A DNA stretch of 46,722 nt from Nitrospirota bacterium (GTDB lineage Bacteria; Nitrospirota; Nitrospiria; JACQBZ01), in assembly GCA_016200255.1 (NCBI GenBank), contig JACQFA010000009.1, forward strand, positions 1 through 46,722, given 5' to 3'. Both the position numbers and the translations under genes were made by a program. The notes below the pieces were generated by a model that saw nothing but the letters and a program-made list of their open reading frames with translations, was not told the DNA's origin and did not search any database. Position 1 is the stretch's first letter, and each line of letters begins with the position of its first letter. Positions 34,829 to 43,062 of the stretch are shown one piece after another.

Positions 34829-37390
34829 ATGCTTGCGCGAATACGAAAAAGTTTCAAGACCCGGGTGACCCTCTCGATCCTGGGAGTCGGCCTGGTGGTG
34901 GTTCTGCTGGGCCTCTCGGTCGTATACTGGGTTGCCCGCATCCATCTTCGGAACACCATCGGGGCCCAGTACCGCCAACTCGCCGCCGATACCGGAGATA
35001 AGATCTGGTCGCTGATTGAGACCAACATCAAAGAGATATTGCTGCTATCCCTTTCCTCCGATGTCCGGACCAGCGTCGAACTGGCGGATGCCGCCTATTC
35101 CCGGCGGCGGATGTCGGACTCGGATATTCAGAACCGGATCGAAACTCTGAAGACTCTGTGGAGCAGGAGCAGGGGTGTGAACGATCCCTTTGTGCGTGAA
35201 TTTCTTCAGAACCCCGCGTCCGATTATATTAAAGGCTCGCTGCGTGATCCGAATGATCGGGCGGAGCATCTCTCGATCATCGTCACCGATCAACGCGGCA
35301 TCCTGGTCGGCGCGGATGCGAAGCCGGCCAAGATTTATTACGGCAGTGAGACCTGGTGGCAGGCCGCCTTTAACGGCGGTCACGGCAGCGTCTACATTTC
35401 GGATGTCCAGACGACCCAGGAGGCCACCGAAGAGTTCGAAAAGTTGTACACCCTGTCCATCGCCGTGCCCGTCATGGAAGCGACCGGCACCCGGGCCGTT
35501 GGCGTGATCAAGACGGATCTCCAGATCAAACGGTTTTTTGAAGCCGTGACCAAGGTCCATATCGCGAAAACGGACCATACCATGCTGGCCAGTTCGGACG
35601 GAACCCTGGTCTTCTGCCCCATCTTTTTAATCCGCAACCACACGCTTCTTCCCGAACTCATGAAGGCCATCTTGAAGGATAAACCGGGCTGGGCGATCAC
35701 CACGGCGGATGTCCACTACGGCGGGCAACAATCGATCAACGGCTTCGCACCGGTCAACATCACCCGTGATGTCCATCCCGCCAGCTTCGGTGGAAAGCGC
35801 TGGTATATCTTTACCAGCCAGAACCCGGTCGAGACCTACGCGCCGGTCAGCACTCTGTTGAATTGGATCTTATTTTTAGGCGCACTGGGAACCCTCTTGC
35901 TGTTGTTCATGGGACTTTATGCAGCCGACCATATCGTACGGCCCATACAGGAGCTTCAGAAGGGGGTCAAGCTGATCGGGTACGGGAATCTCAGGCATCG
36001 GCTGAAGATCCATACCGGCGATGAAATCCAGGAGCTGGCGGATGAGTTCAACGAAATGGCCATCAAGTTGCAGGCCTCTTACGCCGGCCTTGAACAGAAG
36101 GTAGTCGAACGGACCCGGGAGCTGGCGGTGGTCAATAAAATCACCCAGATCATCAGTTCCAAGCTGAACATCACCCAGATTTTCGAATCCTTCTGCGACG
36201 AGGTCGGCAAGTTGCTGCATTACGACCGGATCAGCATCGCATTGTTGGATGAAAACCAGCGACAGATCTCGCTCCGGTTGATCAAGACGATGGATACCGC
36301 CACGGTCACCCATGATCTTCCAAGGCTCAAGACCGGGACCGCCATCGGCTGGGTCGTGGATCATCAACAACCCTATCTCCGGGCCGACGTGCTCGAAACA
36401 AGCGAGTTCCATGAAGATCAATTGATTGCCAAAGAAGGAATGCGCTCCTACATTGTGGTTCCGATCGTTTCCCAGAACAGGACGATCGGGACCTTGAATT
36501 TAGTGAGCCGACGACCCCAAACCTACTCGGAGCGGAACCTGGAGATCCTGGTCCCGATTGCGGAGCAGGTGGCGATTGCGGTCGAGACGGTCCGACTGTT
36601 CGAGCAGACTAAAAAGCTGGATCAATTGAAATCGGACTTCGTTTCCAAGGTTTCTCATGAACTGCGGACACCCCTGACGTCCATCAAGGGATTTGCCGAA
36701 ATCCTGCTGTCGTATCAGGATGTGGATCAAAAGACCCAGAAGGAATTCATCTCGATCATCCATGAAGAGAGCGAGCGCCTGACCCGCTTGATCAACGACA
36801 TCCTCGACCTCTCCAAGATCGAATCCGGCAAGACCGACTGGCATATCCAATCCATTTCACCGTTCGAGATCGTGGCTCGCGCCGCAAAGTCCCTCCGCGC
36901 CTTGGCGCTGGAGAAAAACCTGCCGATCGTGATCGAGGTTCCGGAAACCCTCCCGAGAATACGGGGGGATGCCGATCACTTGATCCAGGTTCTGGACAAC
37001 CTCCTGAGCAACGCCATCAAGTTTTCGAACCGCGGCAACATCACCATCAAAGGCGCACGGGTGGATGCCATGGTCCGAATTTCGGTCCAAGACACCGGGA
37101 TCGGCATACCGGAATCGGATGCCGAGAAGATTTTCGACAAGTTCCACCAGTTGGGGGATACCCGGAGCGGCAAACCGAGAGGCACCGGCCTGGGGCTCGC
37201 CATTTGCCGTGAGATCGTCCAATATCTGGGCGGGAAAATCTGGTGCGAGAGCCAAACGGGAAAAGGGAGCCGGTTCCATTTTACCCTTCCGGTCTGGTCG
37301 GAAACCCTCCCATACGCCGATACCGATACTAAAATTGAACCCGGCGACGAACGGAGCCTCAATCCAGTCAAGCGGGCGGTGGATTCATGA
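34829..37390 (+). CDS. Cache-HAMP-GAF sensor histidine kinase
   Basis: An 853-residue inner-membrane kinase. A first helix at about 12-35 (LSILGVGLVVVLLGLSVVYW), a large periplasmic Cache-type sensor at about 40-330, a second helix at about 340-365, HAMP at 365-420 (PIQELQKGVKLIGYGNLRHR), coiled coil, GAF at about 440-590, then HisKA with SKVSHELRTPLTSIKGFAEI and HATPase with LDNLLSNAIKFSNRG, DTGIGIPESDAEKIF and GTGLGLAICREIV. All catalytic boxes are intact. The periplasmic domain likely senses a small molecule, perhaps presented by the PstS-like protein upstream. Its stop overlaps the HD-GYP start as ATGA. Confidence 0.93.
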   Translation: MLARIRKSFKTRVTLSILGVGLVVVLLGLSVVYWVARIHLRNTIGAQYRQLAADTGDKIWSLIETNIKEILLLSLSSDVRTSVELADAAYSRRRMSDSDIQNRIETLKTLWSRSRGVNDPFVREFLQNPASDYIKGSLRDPNDRAEHLSIIVTDQRGILVGADAKPAKIYYGSETWWQAAFNGGHGSVYISDVQTTQEATEEFEKLYTLSIAVPVMEATGTRAVGVIKTDLQIKRFFEAVTKVHIAKTDHTMLASSDGTLVFCPIFLIRNHTLLPELMKAILKDKPGWAITTADVHYGGQQSINGFAPVNITRDVHPASFGGKRWYIFTSQNPVETYAPVSTLLNWILFLGALGTLLLLFMGLYAADHIVRPIQELQKGVKLIGYGNLRHRLKIHTGDEIQELADEFNEMAIKLQASYAGLEQKVVERTRELAVVNKITQIISSKLNITQIFESFCDEVGKLLHYDRISIALLDENQRQISLRLIKTMDTATVTHDLPRLKTGTAIGWVVDHQQPYLRADVLETSEFHEDQLIAKEGMRSYIVVPIVSQNRTIGTLNLVSRRPQTYSERNLEILVPIAEQVAIAVETVRLFEQTKKLDQLKSDFVSKVSHELRTPLTSIKGFAEILLSYQDVDQKTQKEFISIIHEESERLTRLINDILDLSKIESGKTDWHIQSISPFEIVARAAKSLRALALEKNLPIVIEVPETLPRIRGDADHLIQVLDNLLSNAIKFSNRGNITIKGARVDAMVRISVQDTGIGIPESDAEKIFDKFHQLGDTRSGKPRGTGLGLAICREIVQYLGGKIWCESQTGKGSRFHFTLPVWSETLPYADTDTKIEPGDERSLNPVKRAVDS

Positions 37391-38889
37391 CGGCCGGACT
37401 TCCGACGATCCCGGATCTGATCCATCCGGAACGGCTTAAAAAATTCGTCCAGCAGACCGCGGAGAACCACCCGGTGTCGCTGGCCATCTTGTCCGTGGAC
37501 GGCAAACCGGTTTCAACCTCCGACGTAGGCCTTCCACCCACGGTGGAACTGCTGCTCGACTCAGACCTGATCAGGCGCGGACTGGAATTGCGCCGTCCGG
37601 ACACTATCCTCCGCCATCCTTCCACCCCCCTCTATGCGGCACCGTTGTTCTGCCAGGAAACCGCCATCGGACTGCTCCTTCTCCGATTCCGGGATGCGGG
37701 GGCCGATACGGCGAGCCGCGGACAAGAAGAGCGGGAATCCCGGCAGATCCGGGATCACCTTCAAGACCTCTTGACCGCAGGATACGAACTGCTCAACCTA
37801 TCGGCCGAAATCGTCCGGAGCTACGAGGAACTGGCGCTCCTCTACGATCTCTCGATCAAGCTCAGCGCCCAATCCGATCTCGATCGCATCTGCGCGATCG
37901 TCGCCGACGAGGTTCAATCCATTCTTCCGGCAAAAAATCTGGCTATCCTGCTGGCGGACGCCAAGACCGAGATGCTTCGATCCCAGACGGCGGTCGGCCG
38001 GGAGGGTCATCGTCATCCGCCGTTTCAACTGGAACCGGGACGGGGGATCGCCGGGCGGGTGGCCCAGTCCGGCCAGCCGCTGATCATCTGCGACGTCGGA
38101 CAGGATCCCGGCTTCGTCCCGGTCGGCTATCCGATCACTTCGCTGCTCTGCGTTCCGATGACCCTGGGCCGAAAGACGATGGGAATCATCAACGTCAGCG
38201 ACAAGCTGGACGGCAAGGAATTCACGACGTACGAGCTGAAGCTCATCATGGCGATCGCGGCCGAGGCCGCCGTGGCGCTGGAGAATGCCCGCCTCTTCTC
38301 AGAAGTGAAGGATCTTTTCCTGAGCTCGGTCAAATCGCTCGTGATGGCGATCGACGCCAAGGACCCCTACACCCATCTGCACTCCCTGCGCGTCTCGGAG
38401 GTCTCGGCCATCCTGGCGGACGAGATCGGCCTTTCGGCCCTGGAGGTGGAGCAGATCAAACTGGCCGCGCTGCTCCATGACATCGGCAAGATCGGCGTTC
38501 CGGAACGGGTGCTCCTCAAGCCGGACAAGTTGACCGCTCCTGAATGGGAGATAATGAAGCAGCATCCACTGCACAGTGTTCATATCCTGGAACAGGTGAA
38601 GCAGTTCTCGCACCTCGTGAAATGGGTCCGGCATGAACACGAGCATTACAACGGCATGGGCTACCCCGATCAATTGAAGGGCAATACCATCCCTCTCCCC
38701 AGCCGGATCATCGCGGTTGCGGACGCCTACGATGCGCTCACGTCGGATCGTTACTACCGAAAGGGCCGCTCGGAAGAAAAGGCCGTTCAAGTTTTACGAA
38801 AAGACTCGGGCATCCAATTCGACCCGGAGGTGATTCGCGCATTTGTTTCGGCTTATCAAAAGGGCCGCTTCAAGGGCCTGCCGGCCTGA
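37387..38889 (+). CDS. GAF-HD-GYP protein, predicted c-di-GMP phosphodiesterase
   Basis: A 500-residue cytoplasmic protein. Residues 1-110 show a divergent sensor region (SLAILSVDGKPVSTSDVGLP), a coiled segment follows (LAEL-type helix to about 145), then GAF at about 155-300 (LEPGRGIAGRVAQSGQPLII) and HD-GYP at about 310-490. The HD-GYP core keeps LLHDIGKIGVPERVLLKPDK, MKQHPLHS and NGMGYPDQLKG with the defining GYP, so hydrolysis of c-di-GMP is likely. It starts at ATG 37387 overlapping the kinase gene and its stop overlaps the CDF gene as TGATG. It is the likely output of the upstream kinase/receiver pair. Confidence 0.93.
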   Translation: MTAGLPTIPDLIHPERLKKFVQQTAENHPVSLAILSVDGKPVSTSDVGLPPTVELLLDSDLIRRGLELRRPDTILRHPSTPLYAAPLFCQETAIGLLLLRFRDAGADTASRGQEERESRQIRDHLQDLLTAGYELLNLSAEIVRSYEELALLYDLSIKLSAQSDLDRICAIVADEVQSILPAKNLAILLADAKTEMLRSQTAVGREGHRHPPFQLEPGRGIAGRVAQSGQPLIICDVGQDPGFVPVGYPITSLLCVPMTLGRKTMGIINVSDKLDGKEFTTYELKLIMAIAAEAAVALENARLFSEVKDLFLSSVKSLVMAIDAKDPYTHLHSLRVSEVSAILADEIGLSALEVEQIKLAALLHDIGKIGVPERVLLKPDKLTAPEWEIMKQHPLHSVHILEQVKQFSHLVKWVRHEHEHYNGMGYPDQLKGNTIPLPSRIIAVADAYDALTSDRYYRKGRSEEKAVQVLRKDSGIQFDPEVIRAFVSAYQKGRFKGLPA

Positions 38890-39785
38890 TGAACGCCATG
38901 GCCCATTCGCGCGATCATGAAATCAACAGGGTCCTCTGGGTCATTCTCGCACTGAACCTGCTGGTGGCCGTCGCGAAACTGGTTTACGGTCAATGGAGCG
39001 GGAGCCTCAGCATGTGGGCAGACGGCCTGCATTCGACATTCGACGGCGCGTCAAACGTGATCGGCTTGATCGGCATGTGGGCGGCCGCCCATCCCCCGGA
39101 TGAGGCGCATCCCTACGGGCATCGCAAATTTGAAAGTTTCGCGGCCTTCGCCATCTCGGTTTTCCTCTTTCTGGCCTGCTTTAAGATACTCGAGAGCAGT
39201 TACGACCGCCTGATGAACACAAACGTCCCCCGCGTGACCGCGATGAGTTTCGTCGTGATGACGGCCACCATCGGGATCAACCTGTTTGTGACCCGGTACG
39301 AACAGAGACGATCCGCCGAACTCAAAAGCGGGATACTCCATGCCGATTCGATGCATACCTTGAGCGACGTCTATTCCTCCGTCTCCGTGCTGATCGGGCT
39401 GATCGCCATCCGGTTGGGCTTCCCCGTTTTGGATCCGGTCATCGCGGTCGTGATCGCCGGTTTCATCGGACGGACCGGATTCCAGATCCTGTTCGAGACC
39501 TCCCGTGTTTTAAGCGACGCCTCCTGCGTGGATCCCCGTCTGGTCCGGGAGATCGTGATGCAGATCCCGGGGATCAAATCCTGCCACAGCATCCGCACGC
39601 GGGGTTTGGAAAACCATGTCTTTGTGGACTGCCACATCCAGGTCCAGTCCGACATGACGACCGAACGAGCCCACGACCTCGTGCATTCGATCGAGGATCG
39701 GATCAAGAAAGAGATGTCGGAGGTGGCCGACGTCGTGATTCATGTCGAGCCGGATGCCAAACACCCCGCACACAACCTCCCATGA
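38889..39785 (+). CDS. Cation diffusion facilitator (CDF) family divalent-metal efflux protein
   Basis: A 298-residue membrane protein exporting divalent cations (Zn, Fe, Co, Mn or Cd) in exchange for protons. Six hydrophobic helices up to about 210. Helix 2 has the metal site MWADGLHSTFDGASN and helix 5 the partner site LHADSMHTLSDVYSS. HPPDEAHPYGHRKFE between helices 2 and 3 is a family signature. The cytoplasmic C-terminal ferredoxin-like domain follows (SCHSIRTRGLENHVFVDCHI) and ends in a His-containing tail. The start overlaps the HD-GYP stop and the stop overlaps pdxA as ATGA. Metal specificity cannot be assigned. Confidence 0.94.
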   Translation: MNAMAHSRDHEINRVLWVILALNLLVAVAKLVYGQWSGSLSMWADGLHSTFDGASNVIGLIGMWAAAHPPDEAHPYGHRKFESFAAFAISVFLFLACFKILESSYDRLMNTNVPRVTAMSFVVMTATIGINLFVTRYEQRRSAELKSGILHADSMHTLSDVYSSVSVLIGLIAIRLGFPVLDPVIAVVIAGFIGRTGFQILFETSRVLSDASCVDPRLVREIVMQIPGIKSCHSIRTRGLENHVFVDCHIQVQSDMTTERAHDLVHSIEDRIKKEMSEVADVVIHVEPDAKHPAHNLP

Positions 39786-40807
39786 AACCGATCATTGCGA
39801 TCACGATGGGCGACCCGGCCGGAATCGGGCCGGAGATCATCGTCAAGGCGCTTTCAAAACCTCACGCGAGCCGGATCGCACAACTCTGCCGGCCGATGGT
39901 CGTCGGCGATCGCGCCGTTTTGGAACAGACCGCGCGCTGGCTGAAATCCTCCGTCGAATTCCATTCCGTGGCCGGTCCTGAAAGTGCCGTCGAATGGAGA
40001 ACAGGCATTCACGTCATCGACCTGAAGAATGTCGGTCCGTCGCACCGGGTGACCCGGGGGCCTGATGCCGCGGGCGGACGGGCCGCCGCCGAGGCGATCG
40101 GGGCGGCCGTCCGGCTGGCGATGGATCGGCGCGTCGGCGCCATGGTAACCGCCCCGATCAGCAAGGAAGCGCTGCATGCGGCCGGCTATCCTTATCCCGG
40201 CCACACCGAACTGCTGGCCGAACTGAGCGGCGCGAAAGCGGTCGGCATGCTGATGGTGGCTCTGCCGCGATCCAAAAAAGATCCGGGCCTGCGGATCCTG
40301 CTGGCCACGACGCATCTGGCGATGCGCGATGTCCCGCAACGACTGACCCGTGAGCGCGTGCATAGCGCCATCCGGCTGGCGCACCAGGCTGCGACCGGGC
40401 CGTTCAAGATCCGACGGCCTCGACTGGCCGTCACCGGTCTCAACCCTCACGCCGGTGAAGGCGGGCTGTTCGGTCTTGAAGAAAAAGAAATCATCCGGCC
40501 GGCCGTCGAGGCGGCACGCCGCGAGGGGATTACGGTGGTCGGGCCGAAGCCGGCCGACAGCCTGATCTGTCAGGCCTATGACGGCCAATATGACATCGTG
40601 GTTGCGATGTACCATGATCAGGCGCTGATCCCGATCAAGCTGCTGGCCTTCGGGCGCGCCGTCAATGTGACGGTGGGACTCCCGTTCATCCGGACCTCGC
40701 CCGATCACGGAACGGCCTACGACATCGCCGGAAAAAGCATCGCCGATCCCGGCAGTCTGATCGAAGCGATCCGGCTGGCGGTGATGCTGGCGAAAAAACA
40801 GATATGA
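39782..40807 (+). CDS. pdxA: 4-hydroxythreonine-4-phosphate dehydrogenase
   Basis: Oxidises 4-phosphohydroxy-L-threonine in the DXP-dependent pyridoxal 5'-phosphate pathway. The 341-residue protein starts MKPIIAITMGDPAGIGPEII, the family signature, with the metal/substrate ligands in PGHTELLAEL, the segment TTHLAMRDVP, TGLNPHAGEGGLFGLEE and VAMYHDQALIPIKL, and ends in the expected region PFIRTSPDHGTAYDIAGK. Full length. Overlaps the CDF gene by four bases and rsmA by four bases; the pdxA-rsmA pair is widespread. Confidence 0.97.
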   Translation: MKPIIAITMGDPAGIGPEIIVKALSKPHASRIAQLCRPMVVGDRAVLEQTARWLKSSVEFHSVAGPESAVEWRTGIHVIDLKNVGPSHRVTRGPDAAGGRAAAEAIGAAVRLAMDRRVGAMVTAPISKEALHAAGYPYPGHTELLAELSGAKAVGMLMVALPRSKKDPGLRILLATTHLAMRDVPQRLTRERVHSAIRLAHQAATGPFKIRRPRLAVTGLNPHAGEGGLFGLEEKEIIRPAVEAARREGITVVGPKPADSLICQAYDGQYDIVVAMYHDQALIPIKLLAFGRAVNVTVGLPFIRTSPDHGTAYDIAGKSIADPGSLIEAIRLAVMLAKKQI

Positions 40808-41655
40808 TACGATCCAAACGCAAAGCGCTCGGCCAGCATTTTCTCCGCGACCAAAATATCGTCCGCAAGATTGTGTCACTCGCCGAGATTCATTCCGACG
40901 AAACGGTGGTCGAGATCGGACCCGGCCGCGGCATATTGACGCGCGCACTGGATGAAACAGGTTCAAAAATCTTTGCCGTCGAGCTGGACCGCCAGCTCCA
41001 TGAAAATCTCGAAAAAGAGTTTGCGGATACTCCCAACGTCCGGATCATCCAGGCCGACGCATTATGCTATCCGTTCGAAGATCTCCCCGCGCCGTTTGCG
41101 GTCGTGGCCAATCTGCCCTACGCCATCTCCACGCCGCTGCTGTTCCGGCTCCTGGAATTGCGTTCCCGCGTCAGCCGCATGGTCCTGATGCTTCAACTGG
41201 AGGTGGCGCGGCGGATCACGGCGCGCGAGGGAGGGAAAGAGTATGGCCTTCTTTCGGTCGGTGTACAGTTTTATGCCGAACCCCGGCTGGAATTCATCGT
41301 CCCGCGCGGCTGTTTTAGACCACCCCCCCGCGTGGACTCGGCCGTCATCCGTCTTGGAATCCGGGCGGCGCCGAAGGTCGCCGTGAAGGACGAGGCCTTC
41401 TTCTTTCGTGTCGTCCGGGCCGGATTCGGCCATCGCCGCAAATCCCTTCGGAACGCGCTCAAAGACGGCGGCTTCCCGGCCGACGCCGTCGAGGAAGCGC
41501 TGTACGCCGCCTCGATCACGGATGGAAATCCCCAGCGCCGCGCCGAAACGCTCTCGATCGAGGAGTTCGCCCTCCTCGCCGACAAACTGTTTGAAATTAC
41601 AATGTGTAGGGGCGCACGGCCGTGTGCCGTCACGAGACCGGACCATGTGCAGTGA
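40804..41655 (+). CDS. rsmA: 16S rRNA dimethyladenosine transferase RsmA (KsgA) with a repeat-derived tail
   Basis: Dimethylates two adjacent adenosines in the 3' hairpin of 16S rRNA using S-adenosylmethionine. The 283-residue product has KALGQHFLRDQNIVRKIV, the SAM motif VVEIGPGRGILTRAL, ELDRQLHENL, VVANLPYAISTPLLFRLLE and the C-terminal helical domain (VVRAGFGHRRKSLRNALKDG, LSIEEFALLADKLFEI). The family normally stops about here. The last 17 codons (CRGARPCAVTRPDHVQ) are read from a GTAGGGGC hairpin repeat at 41606-41631, so an insertion has replaced the native stop. The core is intact and function is expected to survive. Confidence 0.95.
   Translation: MIRSKRKALGQHFLRDQNIVRKIVSLAEIHSDETVVEIGPGRGILTRALDETGSKIFAVELDRQLHENLEKEFADTPNVRIIQADALCYPFEDLPAPFAVVANLPYAISTPLLFRLLELRSRVSRMVLMLQLEVARRITAREGGKEYGLLSVGVQFYAEPRLEFIVPRGCFRPPPRVDSAVIRLGIRAAPKVAVKDEAFFFRVVRAGFGHRRKSLRNALKDGGFPADAVEEALYAASITDGNPQRRAETLSIEEFALLADKLFEITMCRGARPCAVTRPDHVQ
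41606..41631. repeat. REP-like GTAG hairpin repeat, copy 1 (inside rsmA 3' end)
   Basis: GTAGGGGC head at 41606 followed by the near-perfect palindrome GGCGCACGGCCGTGTGCC. Short GTAG-headed imperfect palindromes are the signature of REP elements mobilised by RAYT-type transposases. It is translated as part of rsmA. No transposase gene is in the window. Confidence 0.7.
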
Positions 41656-41750
41656 AAAACCATTTACCCAAACCTTGACCTTTGCCGCCAAAAGGACGAG
41701 TATATTCGATCTGCATCTATTATATATATATAGGGGCCGGGGCGGGATTC

Positions 41751-41777
41751 GTAGGGGCGAACCTATGTATTCGCCCG
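41751..41777. repeat. REP-like GTAG hairpin repeat, copy 2
   Basis: GTAGGGGCGAA head and loop CCTATGTA closed by TTCGCCC: a perfect 7-base stem GGGCGAA/TTCGCCC. It is separated by five bases from the next copy, which has the same head but a different stem sequence, the compensatory variation typical of REP families. Confidence 0.75.
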
Positions 41778-41782
41778 AATTT

Positions 41783-41808
41783 GTAGGGGCAGGCCTCCGT
41801 GCCTGCCC
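41783..41808. repeat. REP-like GTAG hairpin repeat, copy 3
   Basis: GTAGGGGCAGGC, short loop, GCCTGCCC: a perfect 8-base stem GGGCAGGC/GCCTGCCC. Same orientation as copy 2. Such a hairpin could also act as a weak terminator or mRNA stabiliser at the rsmA 3' end. Confidence 0.75.
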
Positions 41809-41816
41809 GATATTTC

Positions 41817-41936
41817 AAGTTCCCGCAGGCAGCGGGGCGGATTTGACGCCGGTCTGATTTTTGAAATACCCTTAGCGCCATCATGCGGGCGGGTGAGGGG
41901 AAGCGAAAAATGTTTGATCGCAAGATCTGATCCTAT
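41817..41936. repeat. ~120-bp direct repeat, copy 1 (upstream of nirK)
   Basis: Begins AAGTTCCCGCAGGC and ends near TGATCGCAAGATCTGATCC. It aligns almost end to end with 43738-43858, roughly 85 % identical by eye, with a fully conserved core around GCGGATTTGACGCCGGTCTG. The copies lie in direct orientation and bracket nirK and the ORF6N gene. It has no obvious coding potential. Confidence 0.85.
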
Positions 41937-42008
41937 CCATGCGTGGCGAGCGGGAAAAAGAACCAAGACAATAAGACAGGGAACAGCTCCGACGTGAAAA
42001 ATTCATAC

Positions 42009-42998
42009 ATGCGCAGCGTCCGTCTTTTGATCCTCGCGTTGTGGCTCGGTGCGCCTTGCGGCCCGGCCGGGGCAGGGGAGGCGATCGCGCTCATTCCGAC
42101 GCCGCCTCCGAATGTCCCGCCGCCGGTGCAGCGGGACAAGCCGGCCCGGGTTCAACTGGAGCTTGAGACCAGGGAGTTCCGCGCCCCGATCGCCGACGGC
42201 ACGGAGTATGAATTCTGGGCCTTCGGCGACACGGTTCCCGGTCCCTTCATACGCGTTCGGGAGGGGGACACGATCGAGCTGACGCTGAAGAACAACGCGG
42301 GCAGCCATTTTCCGCACTCGATCGATCTTCATGCCGTCACCGGACCCGGCGGGGGCGCCAAGGTGACACAAACGGTCCCGGGAGGAAAGACGGCCTTCTC
42401 CTGGAAGGCGATGCATCCCGGTCTCTACGTCTATCACTGCGCCACGCCCCACGTGCCGATGCATATCGCCAACGGCATGTACGGGCTGATACTGGTCGAG
42501 CCGACCGGCAGCCTGCCCAAGATGGACCGGGAGTTCTATGTCATGCAGGGCGAGTTCTATACCGAAGGCCCGCACGGCGCGCACGGGCTTCAGGCTTATT
42601 CCATGGAGAAGACCAGGGCGGAGCAGCCGGACTACGTCGTCTTCAACGGACGGGAAGGGAGCCTGAAGGGCGAGGGCGCACTCAAGGCGAAGGTCGGGGA
42701 GAAAATCAGTCTCTTCGTCGGCAACGGCGGCCCGAACCTCGTCTCGTCCTTTCATGTGATCGGGGAGATCTTCGACCAGGTTTTTCTTGAAGGCGGCTTG
42801 GGAAACCCGCCGTTAAAAAACATCCAGACCACGCTGATCCCGGCCGGCGGCGCGGCCATCGTCGAGTTCACCGTGGAGGTGCCGGGGACCTACATCCTGG
42901 TGGACCACAGCATCTCCCGTGCGTTTGATAAAGGGGCGATCGGGATGCTGGACGTCGCCGGTCCCGACGCGCCGGAGATATTTAAACCGATGCGGTAA
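42009..42998 (+). CDS. nirK: Copper-containing nitrite reductase, AniA-type NirK
   Basis: Periplasmic reductase of nitrite to nitric oxide in denitrification or NO-related metabolism. From ATG 42009 (329 aa) a signal peptide [20 protein letters not shown] precedes two cupredoxin domains. Type 1 Cu ligands: His in PHSIDLHA, Cys in [18 protein letters not shown], and the following His and Met. Type 2 Cu ligands: His of DLHA, His of YHC and His of [10 protein letters not shown]. Catalytic Asp (SIDLHA) and His ([10 protein letters not shown]) are present. The block [45 protein letters not shown] and [19 protein letters not shown] follows the Neisseria AniA class closely. It lies alone in a repeat-rich island between rsmA and an ORF6N gene. 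Confidence 0.95.
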   Translation: MRSVRLLILALWLGAPCGPAGAGEAIALIPTPPPNVPPPVQRDKPARVQLELETREFRAPIADGTEYEFWAFGDTVPGPFIRVREGDTIELTLKNNAGSHFPHSIDLHAVTGPGGGAKVTQTVPGGKTAFSWKAMHPGLYVYHCATPHVPMHIANGMYGLILVEPTGSLPKMDREFYVMQGEFYTEGPHGAHGLQAYSMEKTRAEQPDYVVFNGREGSLKGEGALKAKVGEKISLFVGNGGPNLVSSFHVIGEIFDQVFLEGGLGNPPLKNIQTTLIPAGGAAIVEFTVEVPGTYILVDHSISRAFDKGAIGMLDVAGPDAPEIFKPMR

Positions 42999-43009
42999 CC
43001 GAACCGGCG

Positions 43010-43042
43010 CGCCGTCACACGGGCGTGCGAGGGAAAGCGAAT
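43010..43042. repeat. Partial third copy of the ~120-bp repeat (about 33 bp)
   Basis: CCGTCACACGGGCGTGCGAGG and the next bases GAAAGCG resemble the 3' third of the full copies (CCGTCGCGCGGGCGGGCGAG in copy 2). It lies between the nirK stop and the ORF6N ribosome site AAGGAG, in the same orientation. Similarity is partial, roughly 80 %. Confidence 0.5.
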
Positions 43043-43062
43043 CCGAATTAAGGAGCTGAGAT

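Larger units (their letters stand above)
41656..42008. other. Intergenic repeat region between rsmA and nirK
   Basis: 353 bases without a credible gene. It contains a short AT microsatellite (alternating T and A at about 41720-41732), two GTAG hairpin repeats at 41751-41808, the first copy of the ~120-bp direct repeat (41817-41936), then an AT-rich leader before nirK. I see no convincing sigma-70 promoter; TTGACG at 41843 lacks a matching -10 box. The frame beginning GTG at 41943 continues into nirK but precedes its signal peptide. Confidence 0.7.

Noticed and set aside
41915..41930. TTGAT-containing motif before nirK as an FNR/NnrR box
   Set aside because: Only one half-site is present; the partner ATCAA is missing, and the motif is part of the repeat found elsewhere.
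41943..42008. Possible 22-residue N-terminal extension of NirK from GTG 41943
   Set aside because: It places hydrophilic residues before a clean signal peptide that begins at ATG 42009.
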